From contig SKCR01032772.1 of the NCBI GenBank assembly GCA_019454045.1, positions 868,001-932,000 of the forward strand: a stretch of DNA of 64,000 nt, given 5' to 3'. This document shows, piece after piece, positions 35,746 to 47,670 of this stretch; positions within the stretch are counted from its first letter, which is position 1; every line of letters starts with the position of its first letter. The position numbers and the translations under genes are program-made. The stretch comes from Zanthoxylum bungeanum (Eukaryota; Streptophyta; Magnoliopsida; Sapindales; Rutaceae). The notes beneath the pieces were generated by a model. It was not told the DNA's origin and made no database searches. It saw only the letters and a list, made by a program, of their open reading frames with translations.

Positions 35746-36256
35746 TAGGGGTGGCAAAACGAATCAACGAATCAAATTTATATCAAATCATAAACGAATC
35801 GAATCAAAATATGATGGATTCGTATTCGATTCGTTTATTAAACGAATCGAATACAAATATTCGTTTAGTCATAATTTTATTCAATAACATAATTTACATT
35901 AATTCTTCATAAATATATACATATGAATTATGTAATTAATATATTTACTAAAAATATCTGACCAAATATCGATAATATTATTTTTCTATAGTAATTAGTC
36001 ATAATTTCTCGAATCTTAATTGAAAAATAACAATAGCAAGTCAAAGAAAATGATAAAACGAATCATAAATGAATAAACGAATTGATGAGCTTAAATTTGT
36101 ATTTGATTCCTTTAATAAACGAAACGAATCAAATCGAATCGACTTATTTATTAAACGAATCCATTTTTTCAAACTCGTATTCGCTTTAAAACGAATCGAA
36201 TTAAAACGAATCGAATCGAATGAATAAACGAATCCTAACCCAAATTACCACCCCTA
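35746..36256. mobile_element. hAT-type MITE (511 bp) with perfect 8-bp TSD
   Basis: Ends TAGGGGTGGCAAAACG and ...ACCACCCCTA, flanked by exact TTTATAAT (35738-35745 and 36257-36264). The interior has many AAACGAATCGAAT-type motifs in both orientations near the ends, giving strong self-complementarity. There is no coding frame. Confidence 0.92.
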
Positions 36257-36264
36257 TTTATAAT

Positions 36265-36717
36265 CACGTCTTCAATATTCTTCCCAAATAATATGAAATA
36301 TCACAATATAAGATTATATATTGCGAGGTAATTCATTGCTAATAATATGCCGAAGGCAAATTATTTTACTCTAATAATCTTTCCAAATAATATAAAATAT
36401 CACAATATAAGATTATATACCGGAAGTTAATTCATTGATAATAATATGCCAAAGACAAATTATCATACACCAGTCTCAAAATCATATTATTTTCTCATAC
36501 TCAATCAAAATGAAGATTGGTGCTTTCGTTAGGCAGCAAATTAATATGGGATGGGACCCTAATTCCATATTCTAAATCTGTCTGTCAAAATACACTTGCT
36601 TTCTTTGTGGTAGCAACTTTCATGTGATTTTATGCATGGGGGATGATGAACTAATCGGCACTAAAGATAAGCATGAGTCCACACGGGCTACTTAAATTGC
36701 TTCTTCTAAGTTAACGT
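36265..36717. repeat. Short local duplication in AT-rich DNA
   Basis: AATATGAAATATCACAATATAAGATTATATA occurs at about 36288-36320 and again at 36388-36420, each followed by GGTAATTCATTG/AGTTAATTCATTG and AATAATATGCC, so a unit of about 100 bp is duplicated. The rest shows no gene. Confidence 0.7.
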
Positions 36718-36731
36718 GTCTTAATCAAGTA

Positions 36732-36912
36732 GTCTTTAAGGGGAGTTGTTTGATCGTGTATAATTTATGATCTCATATTGAGGTCCTAGGTTCGAATTCA
36801 AAGAGTATGTTTCTTGTAAGAGCCTGGAACAGCCGGAGATTTTATCTGCTCCGCTTAAACCAGAAAGAAGTGATTTAACGGTGAAGTTTCCAACAATTAA
36901 AAAAAAAAAAAA
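36732..36912 (+). mobile_element. SINE family copy 4 with 14-bp TSD
   Basis: Exact flanking GTCTTAATCAAGTA (36718-36731 and 36913-36926). B-box region TAGGTTCGAATTC, then GTATGTTTCTTGTAAGAGCC, CCGCTTAAACCAGAAAGAAG, GGTGAAGTTTCCAACAATT and a 13-A tail. Length is 181 bp, matching copy 3 (185 bp). Confidence 0.93.
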
Positions 36913-37399
36913 GTCTTAATCAAGTACTAATCTTATCTTAGAGCCTTCTATTCATGTCTGATCATTTAATCTGATCAAACTTTACTTTACTTTTCATCAT
37001 GAAATGCATTAGCCATCAGGCAATCAATCTGAACAACCTGTTTTGAAGGTCAAGTCAACTATGTTTCTGGGTCCATATTGCACGTGCACCTATGCACATA
37101 GAAGCTATTATTATCACCAGCTTCCACAATTGCCATTCGGTGCTTAAACAAGCACAATTTAAAGCAATGCTTGATACTAAACTCATCACCATTTGATCTT
37201 CATCAGACGGCTACTTATGGCCTTGAATTTTTAGGATACCGAACAAGTTTTTAAAATATGTGTCTCCACTATTGATAAAAGATATATTTTTCTGAATTCC
37301 TTATTGCAATGTATATTTTCTTAGATTTGAAACTCTAGTTTCTATCCAAATTTGAGGATCTCAACTGATTTCCAGTGTAGGCTAATGAGTACCTGTAAT

Positions 37400-38885
37400 A
37401 TACATTTTTCAAGTGTATTTATCATTGATTTGCCCTTAAATTATATTCTTGAATGTGTTAAATGCACTAACATTCATTATTTTATTATTTAGGATACATT
37501 ATATGAATAATTGGACAAAAATGAATGAAAAACCCGAAATTCTCGATTTGCACCAATTACTTCCTAATTTGCACAGTTTTCAGTATTTTAACCATAACTT
37601 TTTCATATGATATAAAAATGAGGTGATTCAAGTTGCGTTGGAAATAAGACTCAATTATTTACAATTTTGTAGCTTACGTCAAACACTGAATCGAACTCAA
37701 TCATGGTAAACATTGAACTTGAACTTTCAAGTAATGCATTGGCATGCCAATGGAAGCTCATTGGCGCGCCAATGGAGATCAGAGTGCGGAATTGATACGG
37801 AAGACTCTCAAATTGAATATGAAACTTGGTTTTTATGATATCTATAAAAAGGAAAACGTTTAGGGTTACTTTGAAAGTACCTACAACCATAGCGACAAAG
37901 AATCTCTATACCCAAGATGGGGTGAATTGGGTTATCGCTACAAATGCGGAATTATAAAATCTTTGCCGATTTTAAGCTCTTAGGTTAATTTTCTCTATTG
38001 TAAATAACAACCTATATGCAAGTTTTCTAATTAATAATATAGATGTAAATAAACTTGCAAATAGGTAAAAGTTAAGGGAAAGAGAAATACGACACCGAGA
38101 TTTATAGTGGTTCGGCCAAACGTGCCTACGTCCACTCCCTCAAGCCTCGCTTAAAGATTTCCACTAGAATCGAGTTTTCCGTGGTTCACTCGTAACCAAG
38201 AGTTTTCCGCAAAGACGCACTCCGAACCTTTTACAACTTTGAGTTTTGTTCGTAGGCGTACTCACAACCTTTACAACTTACCCAACCAAATAGGATTTCA
38301 CAAACCGCAAGTGTTTTGATAAAGAAGAATTAAAACACACATGGGCACTCACAAATGTTAAGAAGATTGTGTGAGTTGCAAACCCAAGTGATCTAAGCTC
38401 ACTTAATGTAATGAAGATGTGTGTGAGCTTGTATGAGTGTTTAAGTGTATGAAGGTTTAAGACACTCTTATTTTTGCCTTAGAGAATGTATGAATGATGT
38501 GTATTAATTCTCTTACCTTAAGGCAAATGAGTTGGGGTCCTATTTATAATAAAATGTAAATCATTCCCCAACTTACAGCGAGATCGGTATGGAAACCGGT
38601 ATGGAGACCGGCATGCCGGTTTAGGGCTCCAACGGATACTAACGGCTATATTACCGTTGGGCAAGTGTCCGTTAGACCGGTATGGAAACCGGTATGGAGA
38701 CCGATATGAGTCTCCCTGGTTCCAGTAAGTGTTCAATATGAAGATCTTGACCGGTATGGAAACCGGTATGGAGACCGGTTTGGATCTCCCTGGTTTCAGT
38801 AGCAATGCATGTTCTGATGACCAGTCAAGACTGACGATGGTTGGTATTTTGGCCATAACTTTCTCTAGAAAATTCCAAATCATGC
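37400..38885 (-). repeat. LTR-like non-coding DNA left of the CACTA element
   Basis: CCCAAGATGGGGTGAATTGG at 37912, GTGGTTCGGCCAAACGTGCC at 38108 and the exon-like pyrimidine/purine style are typical of plant LTRs or leaders. The likely continuation is beyond the CACTA insertion from 40335. No terminal repeats were found. The 132-residue minus frame at 38518-38916 is produced by the ACCGGTATGGAAACCGG repeat and is not a gene. Confidence 0.45.
38578..38790. repeat. Imperfect repeat of GGTATGGAAACCGGTATGGA
   Basis: Three clusters (38585-38620, 38679-38708, 38750-38785) of the same motif containing the ACCGGT palindrome, spaced about 85-95 bp. They form a small interspersed array within the LTR-like stretch. 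Confidence 0.75.
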
Positions 38886-40334
38886 CACTACAACAAAATA
38901 GACCTTTAGCGTCCAAACATTTAGCGTCGAAATTTTTTTCGACGCCAATAACTCTTTAGCGTCGAAATTAGATTCGTCGCTAAATGTTTATCTTTTAGTG
39001 TCGAAATAATTATTTGACGCCAAAGGATTGATGATTTAGCGTCGAATTTCTATTTCGACGCTAAAGGTTCCATCATTTAGCGACAAAAAATTATTTAGAC
39101 GCTAAAGAATGAACCTTTAGCGTCGAAATATTATTTGGACGCTAAGGTTCAACCTTTAGCGTCGAATCTAAATTTCGACGCTAAAGTTTAACTTTAATTT
39201 TTCGAATTCCCCCTTAAAAAATTTGAATTTATCGACTAATAAATTCAAATTTAAATTTTGACATTTAGCGACTAAATTTTCGACGCTAAAAGTCAAAAAA
39301 TTCGACGCTAAAGGTTCAACTTTTAGCGTCGAATCTAAATTCCGACGCTAAAGGTTAATTTAAAATTTTCGAATTCCCCCTTAAAAAATTTGAATTTACC
39401 GCCTAATAAATTTAAATAAATTTGACATTTAGCGACGAATATTCGACGCTAAAGATCAAATTTTGGCGGAAAAATTCCCGCTATTTGAGGATTTTTAGCG
39501 ACGAAATCCTTTTCGTCACTAAAGGTTTTTTTTGCCTACAAATTCATTTGCTCTTTCATTTCTTCTATTATCACTTTCTTTCTCTCATACTCTTATTTCC
39601 TCTCTAAATTTATTTTTCCTTAAATGTTTTGTTTGTTGGTTTTGTTTTGTATTTTATATTCACATCTAATATTTATTTATTTATTTTTGTAGGGGAATAT
39701 GAAGATGAAGAAATGGTGAAAATGATGATAATGAAGAAAATGAAAGTGAAGATGGAAAATTATATTTTATCATTTTATATTTTTTGTTGTGATAATTTTG
39801 TAATTTTAGTTTTATATCAATAAATATCATTTTATATTTTTTTATTGTGATAAATTTTGTAATTTTAGTTTTATATCAATAAAAATGTCATTATTATAAA
39901 TTTTTAGTAACAAATTTGTAATAATTTTTATAACAAATTTAATTACTTTTGTAATGAAATTAGTTTGAGATTAATTTGTAATAATAATATTCTTATACCT
40001 TTTAGCGTCGAAATATTCGACGCTAAAGGTAATAAAATGATATATATTTTTAATATTATATCACATTTAGCGTCGAATATTTCGACGCTAAAGGTCAACT
40101 TTTTGGCGTCGAAATTATTCGTCGCTAAATACATGTTTTGACGTCGAAATATTTTTGACGCAAAATATTGTACTTTAGCGTCGAAATTTTTTATTTCGAC
40201 GCTAATTGTCTTTCTCGTCCAAGTTTTAACGTCGAAAATTAGCGTCGAAAATTTTCGACGCTAATAACCTTTAACGTCAAAATTATACTTTAGCGTCGAA
40301 AAATTTCGACGCTAAAGACCATTTTTTTGTAGTG
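38886..40334. mobile_element. Non-autonomous CACTA (CMC) transposon, 1449 bp
   Basis: Begins CACTACAACAAAATAG and ends TTTTTTTGTAGTG, the classic CACTA inverted ends. Dense subterminal repeats of TTTAGCGTCGAAA and its complement occur in both orientations at 38910-39500 and 40000-40320. ATG stands on both sides (38882-38884 and 40335-40337), but one extra C lies between the left copy and the CACTA terminus, so the 3-bp TSD is imperfect. The middle (39500-39990) is AT-rich with no transposase. The 64-residue frame at 39629-39823 is low complexity. Confidence 0.9.
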
Positions 40335-41110
40335 ATGATACGTAAATTTCTACATAAACTAGGCACATAGATCTAGCTTCTGTAAAATATTCAACTCCAA
40401 AAACATTAAGATGAATTTTATGTAATTTTTATAATGTGACATGTATGCAGAAATTGCACATCTGAACATGTTGTAGTAAAATGGCTCTAGCAAAAGTTCT
40501 ATGCATCGGAATTGTGTTCCGTTTGAACCGTAGCAAACAAGAGACACATATCTATCTAACGGTATATCATTTGAAGTTTAATTCAACCGTTTGATAGTTT
40601 TTGGAAGATGATTTACCGATGTACTTGTGCATGAATTCATTTTGGTGCAAATAAAATGCAAATGATTCTTTTAGCATTCTAAGCCATTTTAAATGCAAGT
40701 GATGCAAAATGTATGATTCCTAAGAGCTTTAGATCACTTGAGTAAACTCACTTACAATAAAATTTAGCTCTTAATCATTATCTTCGATTTGCCGCTAGTA
40801 TTCACATTCTCGCTCTTCACCCCATATGCTTCGACATTTTTTGTAATGCTTCGTGTTTGTACGTCAAAGTCTTTATTCGCGTTGACGTCATCAAAATCCT
40901 TTTATGCAACCAAGTCGCCAACATACTTGAGATAAGTTTTTGGGGAGGAAAATAAGTATCTTTTGAGGCCAAAACACTCTCTTAACACAACAATTATTCA
41001 AGAACAACAAAAACAAGAAGATCGAACAAGGATTAAAAAGAGAAAAATGAAGAACTTGGAGATTGAAGATTGACAACCTTCATGATTTGTTCTTTATTAT
41101 TTATTAATTA
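40335..41110. other. Continuation of LTR-like DNA, no gene seen
   Basis: The sequence resumes ATACGTAAATTTCTACATAA after the CACTA. No coding frame or terminal repeat recognised. Confidence 0.4.
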
Positions 41111-41116
41111 TTTATT

Positions 41117-41425
41117 ATGTTGAATACTATGATAATTTTTGTTGAAACAGAAAACTAAGGTGCAGAACAATATTACCGTTCACCAAGAAATAAAAACTGA
41201 AACTGAGTTGAGTCGCGAACTAGGACGCTCTCTTTAAGACGTTTCGCATACATGTCCAGGAAATTATGCTATGTTGAATACTATGATAATTTTTGTTGAA
41301 ACAGAAACTAAGGTGCATAATAATATTACCGTTCACCAAGAAACAAAAACTGAAACTGGGTTGAGTCGCGAACTAGGTCGCTCTCTTTAAGACGTTTCGC
41401 AGATCTGCCCAGGAAATTGTGCTAG
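41117..41425. repeat. Tandem duplication of about 153 bp
   Basis: ATGTTGAATACTATGATAAT...ACCGTTCACCAAGAAA...CTCTTTAAGACGTTTCGCA occurs at 41117 and again at 41270. The copies differ at a few bases and one indel. It lies in non-coding, LTR-like DNA that continues to about 41700. Confidence 0.85.
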
Positions 41426-42289
41426 CAGTAATCGGCCCTGATGTCCCCAGGATAAAACAACCCAGAAAATATTGTCTCAATCGGATAATACAAAAATCCA
41501 ATTGGTAAGCTCACACCCACACTCAAAGTTTTGCTCGGAATCTCAAGAACGAAAGAAAGAAAAGTAAAACGGCATAGGATATTTTTTTTCCTCACAAATT
41601 CTTTTGTCTCGGTTTTTTTTTTTTTCGTTTTTCTGTCTATTATCCAAAAGAGAAAATAGTCTGTTTATATAGTGAATTTTTCAAACATTTTTTTTAGGTA
41701 ATAAGTTGCTGAAATAATGAGAGCAAACGTTATAAAAATAAAAGTTATTATTATAAACGTTGCAATTAAATAAAACAAAGGAAAAAAACAAATAAAGGAG
41801 AGCTGCTACAGAATTTATTGGATTTATTTATTTTTTCAAAAACGTGTTAAAAATTTAAGGGGAAACCAGTTACAAACTTTTGAAAAAAAAAATGTTCAAA
41901 AATATTTTCTCCAAAAAGATAGAAATAACCCACACCTGTCCCGAACCGACAGACGGCGGCGCGTGAGCGTGTATAGTGAACCACCATTAGCTTAGCTCCT
42001 CACCCTTCCACAAAAGTGGGTACCCATTAGGGCCCAAATCTAACTCACTAAACAACACCATATAAATAATAAAATTAGTGTGTAGTTTTCCAATATGAGA
42101 CTCCATATAAATAGTGGTCTTTTGTAACATCTCTAATCATTCAAAAGCTTGTAACTCCTAATTAATTTTTTTAACAACTCTTTTAAATTCAAAACATGTA
42201 ACTCCCTTATTAAAATTCACATTTACAATAATTTTCTTAATCTTCTTCATCATGGACTATATCTTGTTCTAGAATTATAACGGAACCCA

Positions 42290-42656
42290 ATATGAACTTT
42301 TATTAATTGAATATTTTTATCATTGATTTGTGACATTCTATTTGGATTATTTATCATTCTCTATGTTTAATGCGTTCTATTGCTTGATCATCAATATAAT
42401 AGTTGTAGTAAACTCTAAGGAACTTGGAAAATGAAATTTTGGTTTAGCCTTAGGAATTGATAAATCGTGATCTCATTATGTTGAATAGATTTCCGTGCAA
42501 GATAAAAATATACCTGCAGGATATGCGTAGCCATAGTTAGAACTTGAATTTAATGAGTTTGACTTAGGTGAATTATCATAGAAATATAGGTAATTGAACT
42601 AAATTGGACGTTTCTATTTGACCATCGGAAGAGAATTGTAGATAACTTCGTGTTCT
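42290..42656. repeat. Counterpart of the 15.5-15.9 kb repeat
   Basis: CTATTGCTTGATCATCAATA, GCGTAGCCATAGTTAGAACT and GACCATCGGAAGAGAATTGT keep the order seen at 15580-15840. It is diverged and non-coding. Confidence 0.6.
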
Positions 42657-42784
42657 AGATTAATAATTCATTATAATTGATCAGTTATAAATATATGAGA
42701 TTAATTTAAGGGAATATTATAGATTAATAATTCATTATAATTGATCAGTTATAAATATATGAGATTAATTTAAGGGAATATTAT
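42657..42784. repeat. Perfect 64-bp tandem duplication
   Basis: Units 42657-42720 and 42721-42784 are identical, starting AGATTAATAATTCATTATAA and ending GGGAATATTAT. Identity implies a very recent event or an assembly duplication. Confidence 0.92.
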
Positions 42785-43387
42785 GAGGAAGTTGTGATCG
42801 TGTTTATTGTTTGCTTTTATTTTACTTTACTTCCCTTAATTAATAGTTCTCACTTCATAAATACTAGTTTAAATAAGGTTATGGTTGATAAAACATTAGC
42901 ATTAGATAATAATAATAATAATTCTTGTGAGATCGATATTTTTATATTACTTATGCAATTCGTGTATTTAAGTGCTATATAAAATGTGGTCTCAAGGACC
43001 ACCCTGGTGTGTATATATATAATTGAGAAAGGGTAGCTTTTGCTTTTTAAGAGTGTTGTTGCTTTTGGATTGTTTGATGGGGCTCTTTGTCTGTTGACTG
43101 TGGAGAAAATGTGAGTGGCATTATAGAATCAAAAAAGCAAATACCCCAACTGAGAAAATAATAATTCCCTCAACAAAGATCTCACAAGGAGCTTGTTTAT
43201 TACCTCACCAATCTCAAGCTTGTTTCTCGAGATTCTCACCTTTCTGTAATAATTATTAAGACCAAAAAAAGTTAAAAAGAATATGGAATTTGAGTGGCTT
43301 GCTTTTCTTTAAAAGAGAATGGCCACTCTCAGGGAATGTTGGATTCTTGAAATGTCCACTGTTGAAGCATAGAATATCAAATACAAG

Positions 43388-43412
43388 CTCTCTCTCTCTC
43401 TCTCTCTCTCTG
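43388..43412. repeat. (CT)n microsatellite
   Basis: About 12 CT dinucleotides, roughly 0.7 kb upstream of the NIK start codon. Confidence 0.9.
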
Positions 43413-43916
43413 TTAAAAACTCACAGCAAAATGGCCTGACCCATCTGGTCACTCAGGAGACCTTATGCTATGTGCGATTTCAACCTTGGCGTTACCATCA
43501 GCCTAAAATGAAAATTTCAACAATGAAATAAAAGTTTATAATGATGATAAACATAACTTTCAAAATAATAGTTAAATAAACTCACCCTAACTTTCAATTA
43601 TAATGGAAAGTTTTTAACAAAATACTTTATGTTACAGTTGCTGAACAGAAGTCCCAGAGCTTCAAGTGTCCTAATTATATAAACTAATTACAGTGCTTTA
43701 CAGTTAATACTTTCTTTTACTTTTGAAAATATGGCAAAAAAAGTGTAATAAACAAATGCATGATTGAAGGAATTTTCTTTTTCCAATAATCTTTTGATAT
43801 TATCTAGATTTGGTAAATGTTGCTAATGGCTTACCTTTTATATATTCTATTTCCTTTCTTTGTTGAACCAGTGGCAGGTTCACTTTAGCCCTTTACTAAC
43901 AACAAAAAGTTGTGAG

Positions 43917-43942
43917 AGAGGGAGAGAGAGAGAGAGAGAGAA
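43917..43942. repeat. (GA)n microsatellite upstream of NIK
   Basis: About 13 GA dinucleotides some 190 bp before the start codon, probably in or near the promoter or leader of the kinase gene. Confidence 0.85.
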
Positions 43943-44127
43943 GCATGAGGTACAGTATTGTACTGGAATTGCCTTGTGATGTAAATATTAATTGTAACAA
44001 AAACAAAAAAGAAAACAAATACATAGTTAAATGATTGTTTGTTTTGAATCTTTCATACCACTCTTACCTGCTCCTTAATTGCTTCCTACATAAAAAGGAA
44101 GCTCTTGGTTTTGGTTTTTGATTAAAA

Positions 44128-47088
44128 ATGAGAAGACAGGAAGCTGTCTTGTGTTTTGTGGTTCTTTTTGGGTTATGGACTTGTGTTTGTGGATTGCTTT
44201 CACCCAAAGGTGTCAACTATGAAGGTAATTGAAGTGCTTTTGCTTTGTTTAAGCTCTATAAATATTTTAGAAGCTGAAGAAATTTTTTTCCCCATTTGTC
44301 TTTGGATATTTGGCAGTGCAAGCTCTGATGGGCATTAAAGGTTCCCTGCATGATCCTCATGATGTTCTAAACAACTGGGATGAAAACTCAGTTGATCCAT
44401 GCAGCTGGGCTTTTGTTACTTGCTCTGATGGTTTAGTTACTGGCCTGTAAGTATGAAATAAAACTAGAACTTGAAACAAATGAAAGAAAATGTTTACGTT
44501 GCTAAAATGGTTTTGCTGCAGAGGAGCTCCAAGCCAGAATTTATCAGGCACTTTGGCACCAAGTATAGGAAACTTGACAAATCTTCAGCTTGTGTGAGTA
44601 TAAAATTGTTATTAAAGAAAGTTTGAACACTTAGTTTTGATATATGTATATAAGTGATATATCCAGATGTGATTTTTTTTTTTTTAATAAATATTTTGGG
44701 CAGGCTTCTACAGAATAACAATATATCAGGACATATTCCAACTGAGATTGGGAAGCTATCAAAGCTTCTTACACTTGATCTTTCTGATAACTTCTTCAAT
44801 GGTCAAATTCCCAGCACTGTATCCCATTTAAAGAGCCTCCAATACTTGTAAGTTAACATTAAGGCATTGCTAATTGTTATACAATTTTTTTTTGCTTTAG
44901 TATAATTGTATTTCATCAATCTCTCTAATATGAATTCTTTGAATTTAAACTCAGGAGGCTGAACAACAACAGTCTCACAGGAGCAATTCCTCCTTCTTTG
45001 TCAAACATGTCCCAGCTTGCTTTTCTGTAATTCTCTTCATAACTTCTACCTGCATGATCATAATGACTTTTTACTTCACAATAATAATCTCTATTTTTGA
45101 AGTTTTGTGAACTCATCTGTTTAGTTTTTTGTAATAGGGATTTGTCCTATAATAATCTGAGTGGTTCTGTGCCTAACTTCTATGCTAAAACATTCAAGTA
45201 AGTCAATCTCCTTTCTGTTTATTTTCCCTTTTTAAGATCAAGAAATTGGAATACTTTTAAGATTTTTTGTGATAATTATTGAATATTTTTTTTTTTTTTG
45301 CATTGACACAGCATTGTTGGAAACTCAATGATATGTGCTATTGGAGATAGAGACTGCTTTGGAACAGCACCTATGCCACTTTCTTTTGCCTTGAATACTA
45401 CTCCAAGTAAATATAATTCCCTCTTGTTGCAAGTTTCTTCATCACTTAAAGAAAAAAAATTGTTGTTTTTTCTGTTCAAAAAGTCTGTGTTGTTTCCTTT
45501 TCTTTACCTGCAATCATATAAAACATGTTTCCTTTTACATATATGCAATGACTTTCTGTTTCTGTTTTGAAATTCAAAGTATATCCTGACATGAAATTTT
45601 CTATGCTTCATTAGACTCACAACCTTCTGGGATGTCAAAGAGCCGAAAAATTGCTCTGGCCATTGGTTCAAGCGTAGGATGTATCTGCTTACTAATTCTT
45701 GGTAGTGGATTTCTTCTGTGGTGGAGGCAAAGACATAACCAACAAATATTTTTGATGTTAATGGTTAGTGAAACATAAATAAAGCATTAACTAGCAGTTT
45801 CAAACAGTTGATAGAAATAACCCAAAGTTTCCTTCTAATATTTCAGAACAAAACCGCGAAGAAGTTTGCCTAGGAAACTTGAAGAGATTTCACTTCAAAG
45901 AACTTCAGATTGCTACACAGAATTTCAGTAGCAAGAATTTGGTTGGAAAAGGTGGTTTCGGAAATGTCTACAAAGGTTATCTCCAAGATGGAACAATTGT
46001 AGCTGTAAAAAGGCTCAAAGATGGGAATGCCATTGGAGGTGAAATCCAATTTCAGACTGAAGTTGAGATGATCAGCTTGGCAGTTCATCGGAACCTCCTC
46101 AGGCTTGTCGGATTCTGTATGACAACAACAGAGCGGCTTTTGGTCTATCCTTACATGTCCAATGGCAGTGTTGCTTCCCGTCTCAAAGGTAGCACTCTTG
46201 AATTTCATCCAATTAATAGTTCCTAAATAACTGACCTAGCACAGATCTTATTACCTGAACATAACTTTTGTGGCTCTATTTTCCCTCTTGTAGCGAAACC
46301 AGCCTTGGACTGGGGTACCAGAAAAAGAATTGCCTTGGGAGCTGCAAGAGGTTTGCTATACTTGCATGAACAATGTGACCCCAAGATCATTCACAGGGAT
46401 GTGAAGGCTGCAAATATATTGCTTGATGAGTACTGTGAGGCTGTGGTGGGAGATTTTGGCTTGGCAAAGCTGTTGGATCACAGAGATTCACATGTAACAA
46501 CAGCTGTGAGGGGCACCGTGGGACATATAGCTCCAGAGTATTTATCAACTGGCCAGTCCTCGGAAAAAACAGATGTTTTTGGTTTTGGGATCCTTCTGCT
46601 TGAATTGATCTCTGGCCTCAGAGCTCTTGAATTTGGGAAGTCGGCAAACCAGAAAGGCGCAATGCTCGACTGGGTGAGGCTCACTCACAAACATGTTCTT
46701 GGCCAATTTAACTTTTATTATTCTGGCTTGAGATTGATTCATTTGACTTGTTATCATATGATTGCAGGTGAAGAAAATCCATCAGGAAAAGAAACTTGAC
46801 ATGCTAGTTGATAAGGACCTGAAGAACAACTATGACCTAATTGAGCTCGAGGAGATGGTTCAAGTAGCTCTCTTATGTACTCAATACCTTCCAAGTCAGA
46901 GACCTAAGATGTCTGAAGTTGTCCGGATGCTCGAAGGTGATGGACTTGCTGAGAAATGGGCGGCTACTCAAAGAGCCGAATCAACAAGGTCCAGAGCTAA
47001 TGAATTCTCCTCTTCAGAACGATACTCTGATCTCACTGACGACTCTTCATTTTTGGTTCAAGCAATGGAGCTCTCTGGACCAAGGTGA
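44128..47088 (+). CDS. NIK: NIK-type LRR receptor kinase (LRR-RLK subfamily II), 11 exons, apparent 1-nt frameshift
   Basis: Plasma-membrane receptor kinase of the NIK/SERK group; NIK proteins act in antiviral and immune signalling. Exons: 44128-44224, 44317-44446, 44522-44593, 44704-44847, 44955-45026, 45138-45197, 45312-45406, 45615-45763, 45847-46188, 46294-46673, 46768-47088, all with GT-AG borders. Order: signal peptide [20 protein letters not shown] cap [20 protein letters not shown], LRRs ([49 protein letters not shown]), transmembrane [20 protein letters not shown] with WWRQRHNQQ, then kinase [35 protein letters not shown] and the family tail [21 protein letters not shown]. The summed exons are one base short of a multiple of three. 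The loss maps to the T5 run at 45749-45753 (family IFFDVN region), putting a stop soon after the exon 8/9 junction. It is either a disabled allele or a homopolymer error. Confidence 0.9.
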
Positions 47089-47670
47089 CATGACATGACA
47101 CGATGCTCCAAAGGCGCAGAAAAAAAAAACTGATAAACATTACAAAGAAGAAAGAATATGTCAAAAATGAGCTGGTTTTATGGTGGCAATATGCTGGAGC
47201 TACAGAGCTTCGTATCAAATTCCCGATTGTACAGATTCTGGATTAAAGAAAACTGATATTTAGTTTTAGATTGTTACATGTCCTGTTTCTGGTGAGTGAA
47301 GAATTTTTCTGGAGATGATTTATAAAGAGTTTGATTATACAATAGATGTTGTCTGAATAAAATTTGCATGCTCTTTAAAATTTTAACAGCATCAGCAAGA
47401 ACCATCTATTGTTGCTAAAGAAATTGGAAATGTTTCTTGTTTTCTAAGGCTTTTATCTTGCACTTCAAGGTTGGAGGGAGAGTGGACTTAAACACAAGCA
47501 AATTCAATCACATATAAAGACATTCATATTCAACTATTCATTATAATTGTAAGTATAAAATTTGAGGCCAAAAAAAGAGTTGTGTGTATAGAAAGTAACA
47601 TCAATTTCAAGATCTCCAGCACAGATGATGAAATTTAAGGAACTCAAAATTATGATCATCAGGTTCATGT
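47089..47670. other. NIK 3' flank
   Basis: The 3' untranslated region and intergenic sequence up to the copia element. No other gene seen. Confidence 0.6.

Noticed and set aside
39629..39823. Short frame inside the CACTA element as a transposase
   Set aside because: Low-complexity K/M/I/F composition without any DDE or zinc-finger motif.
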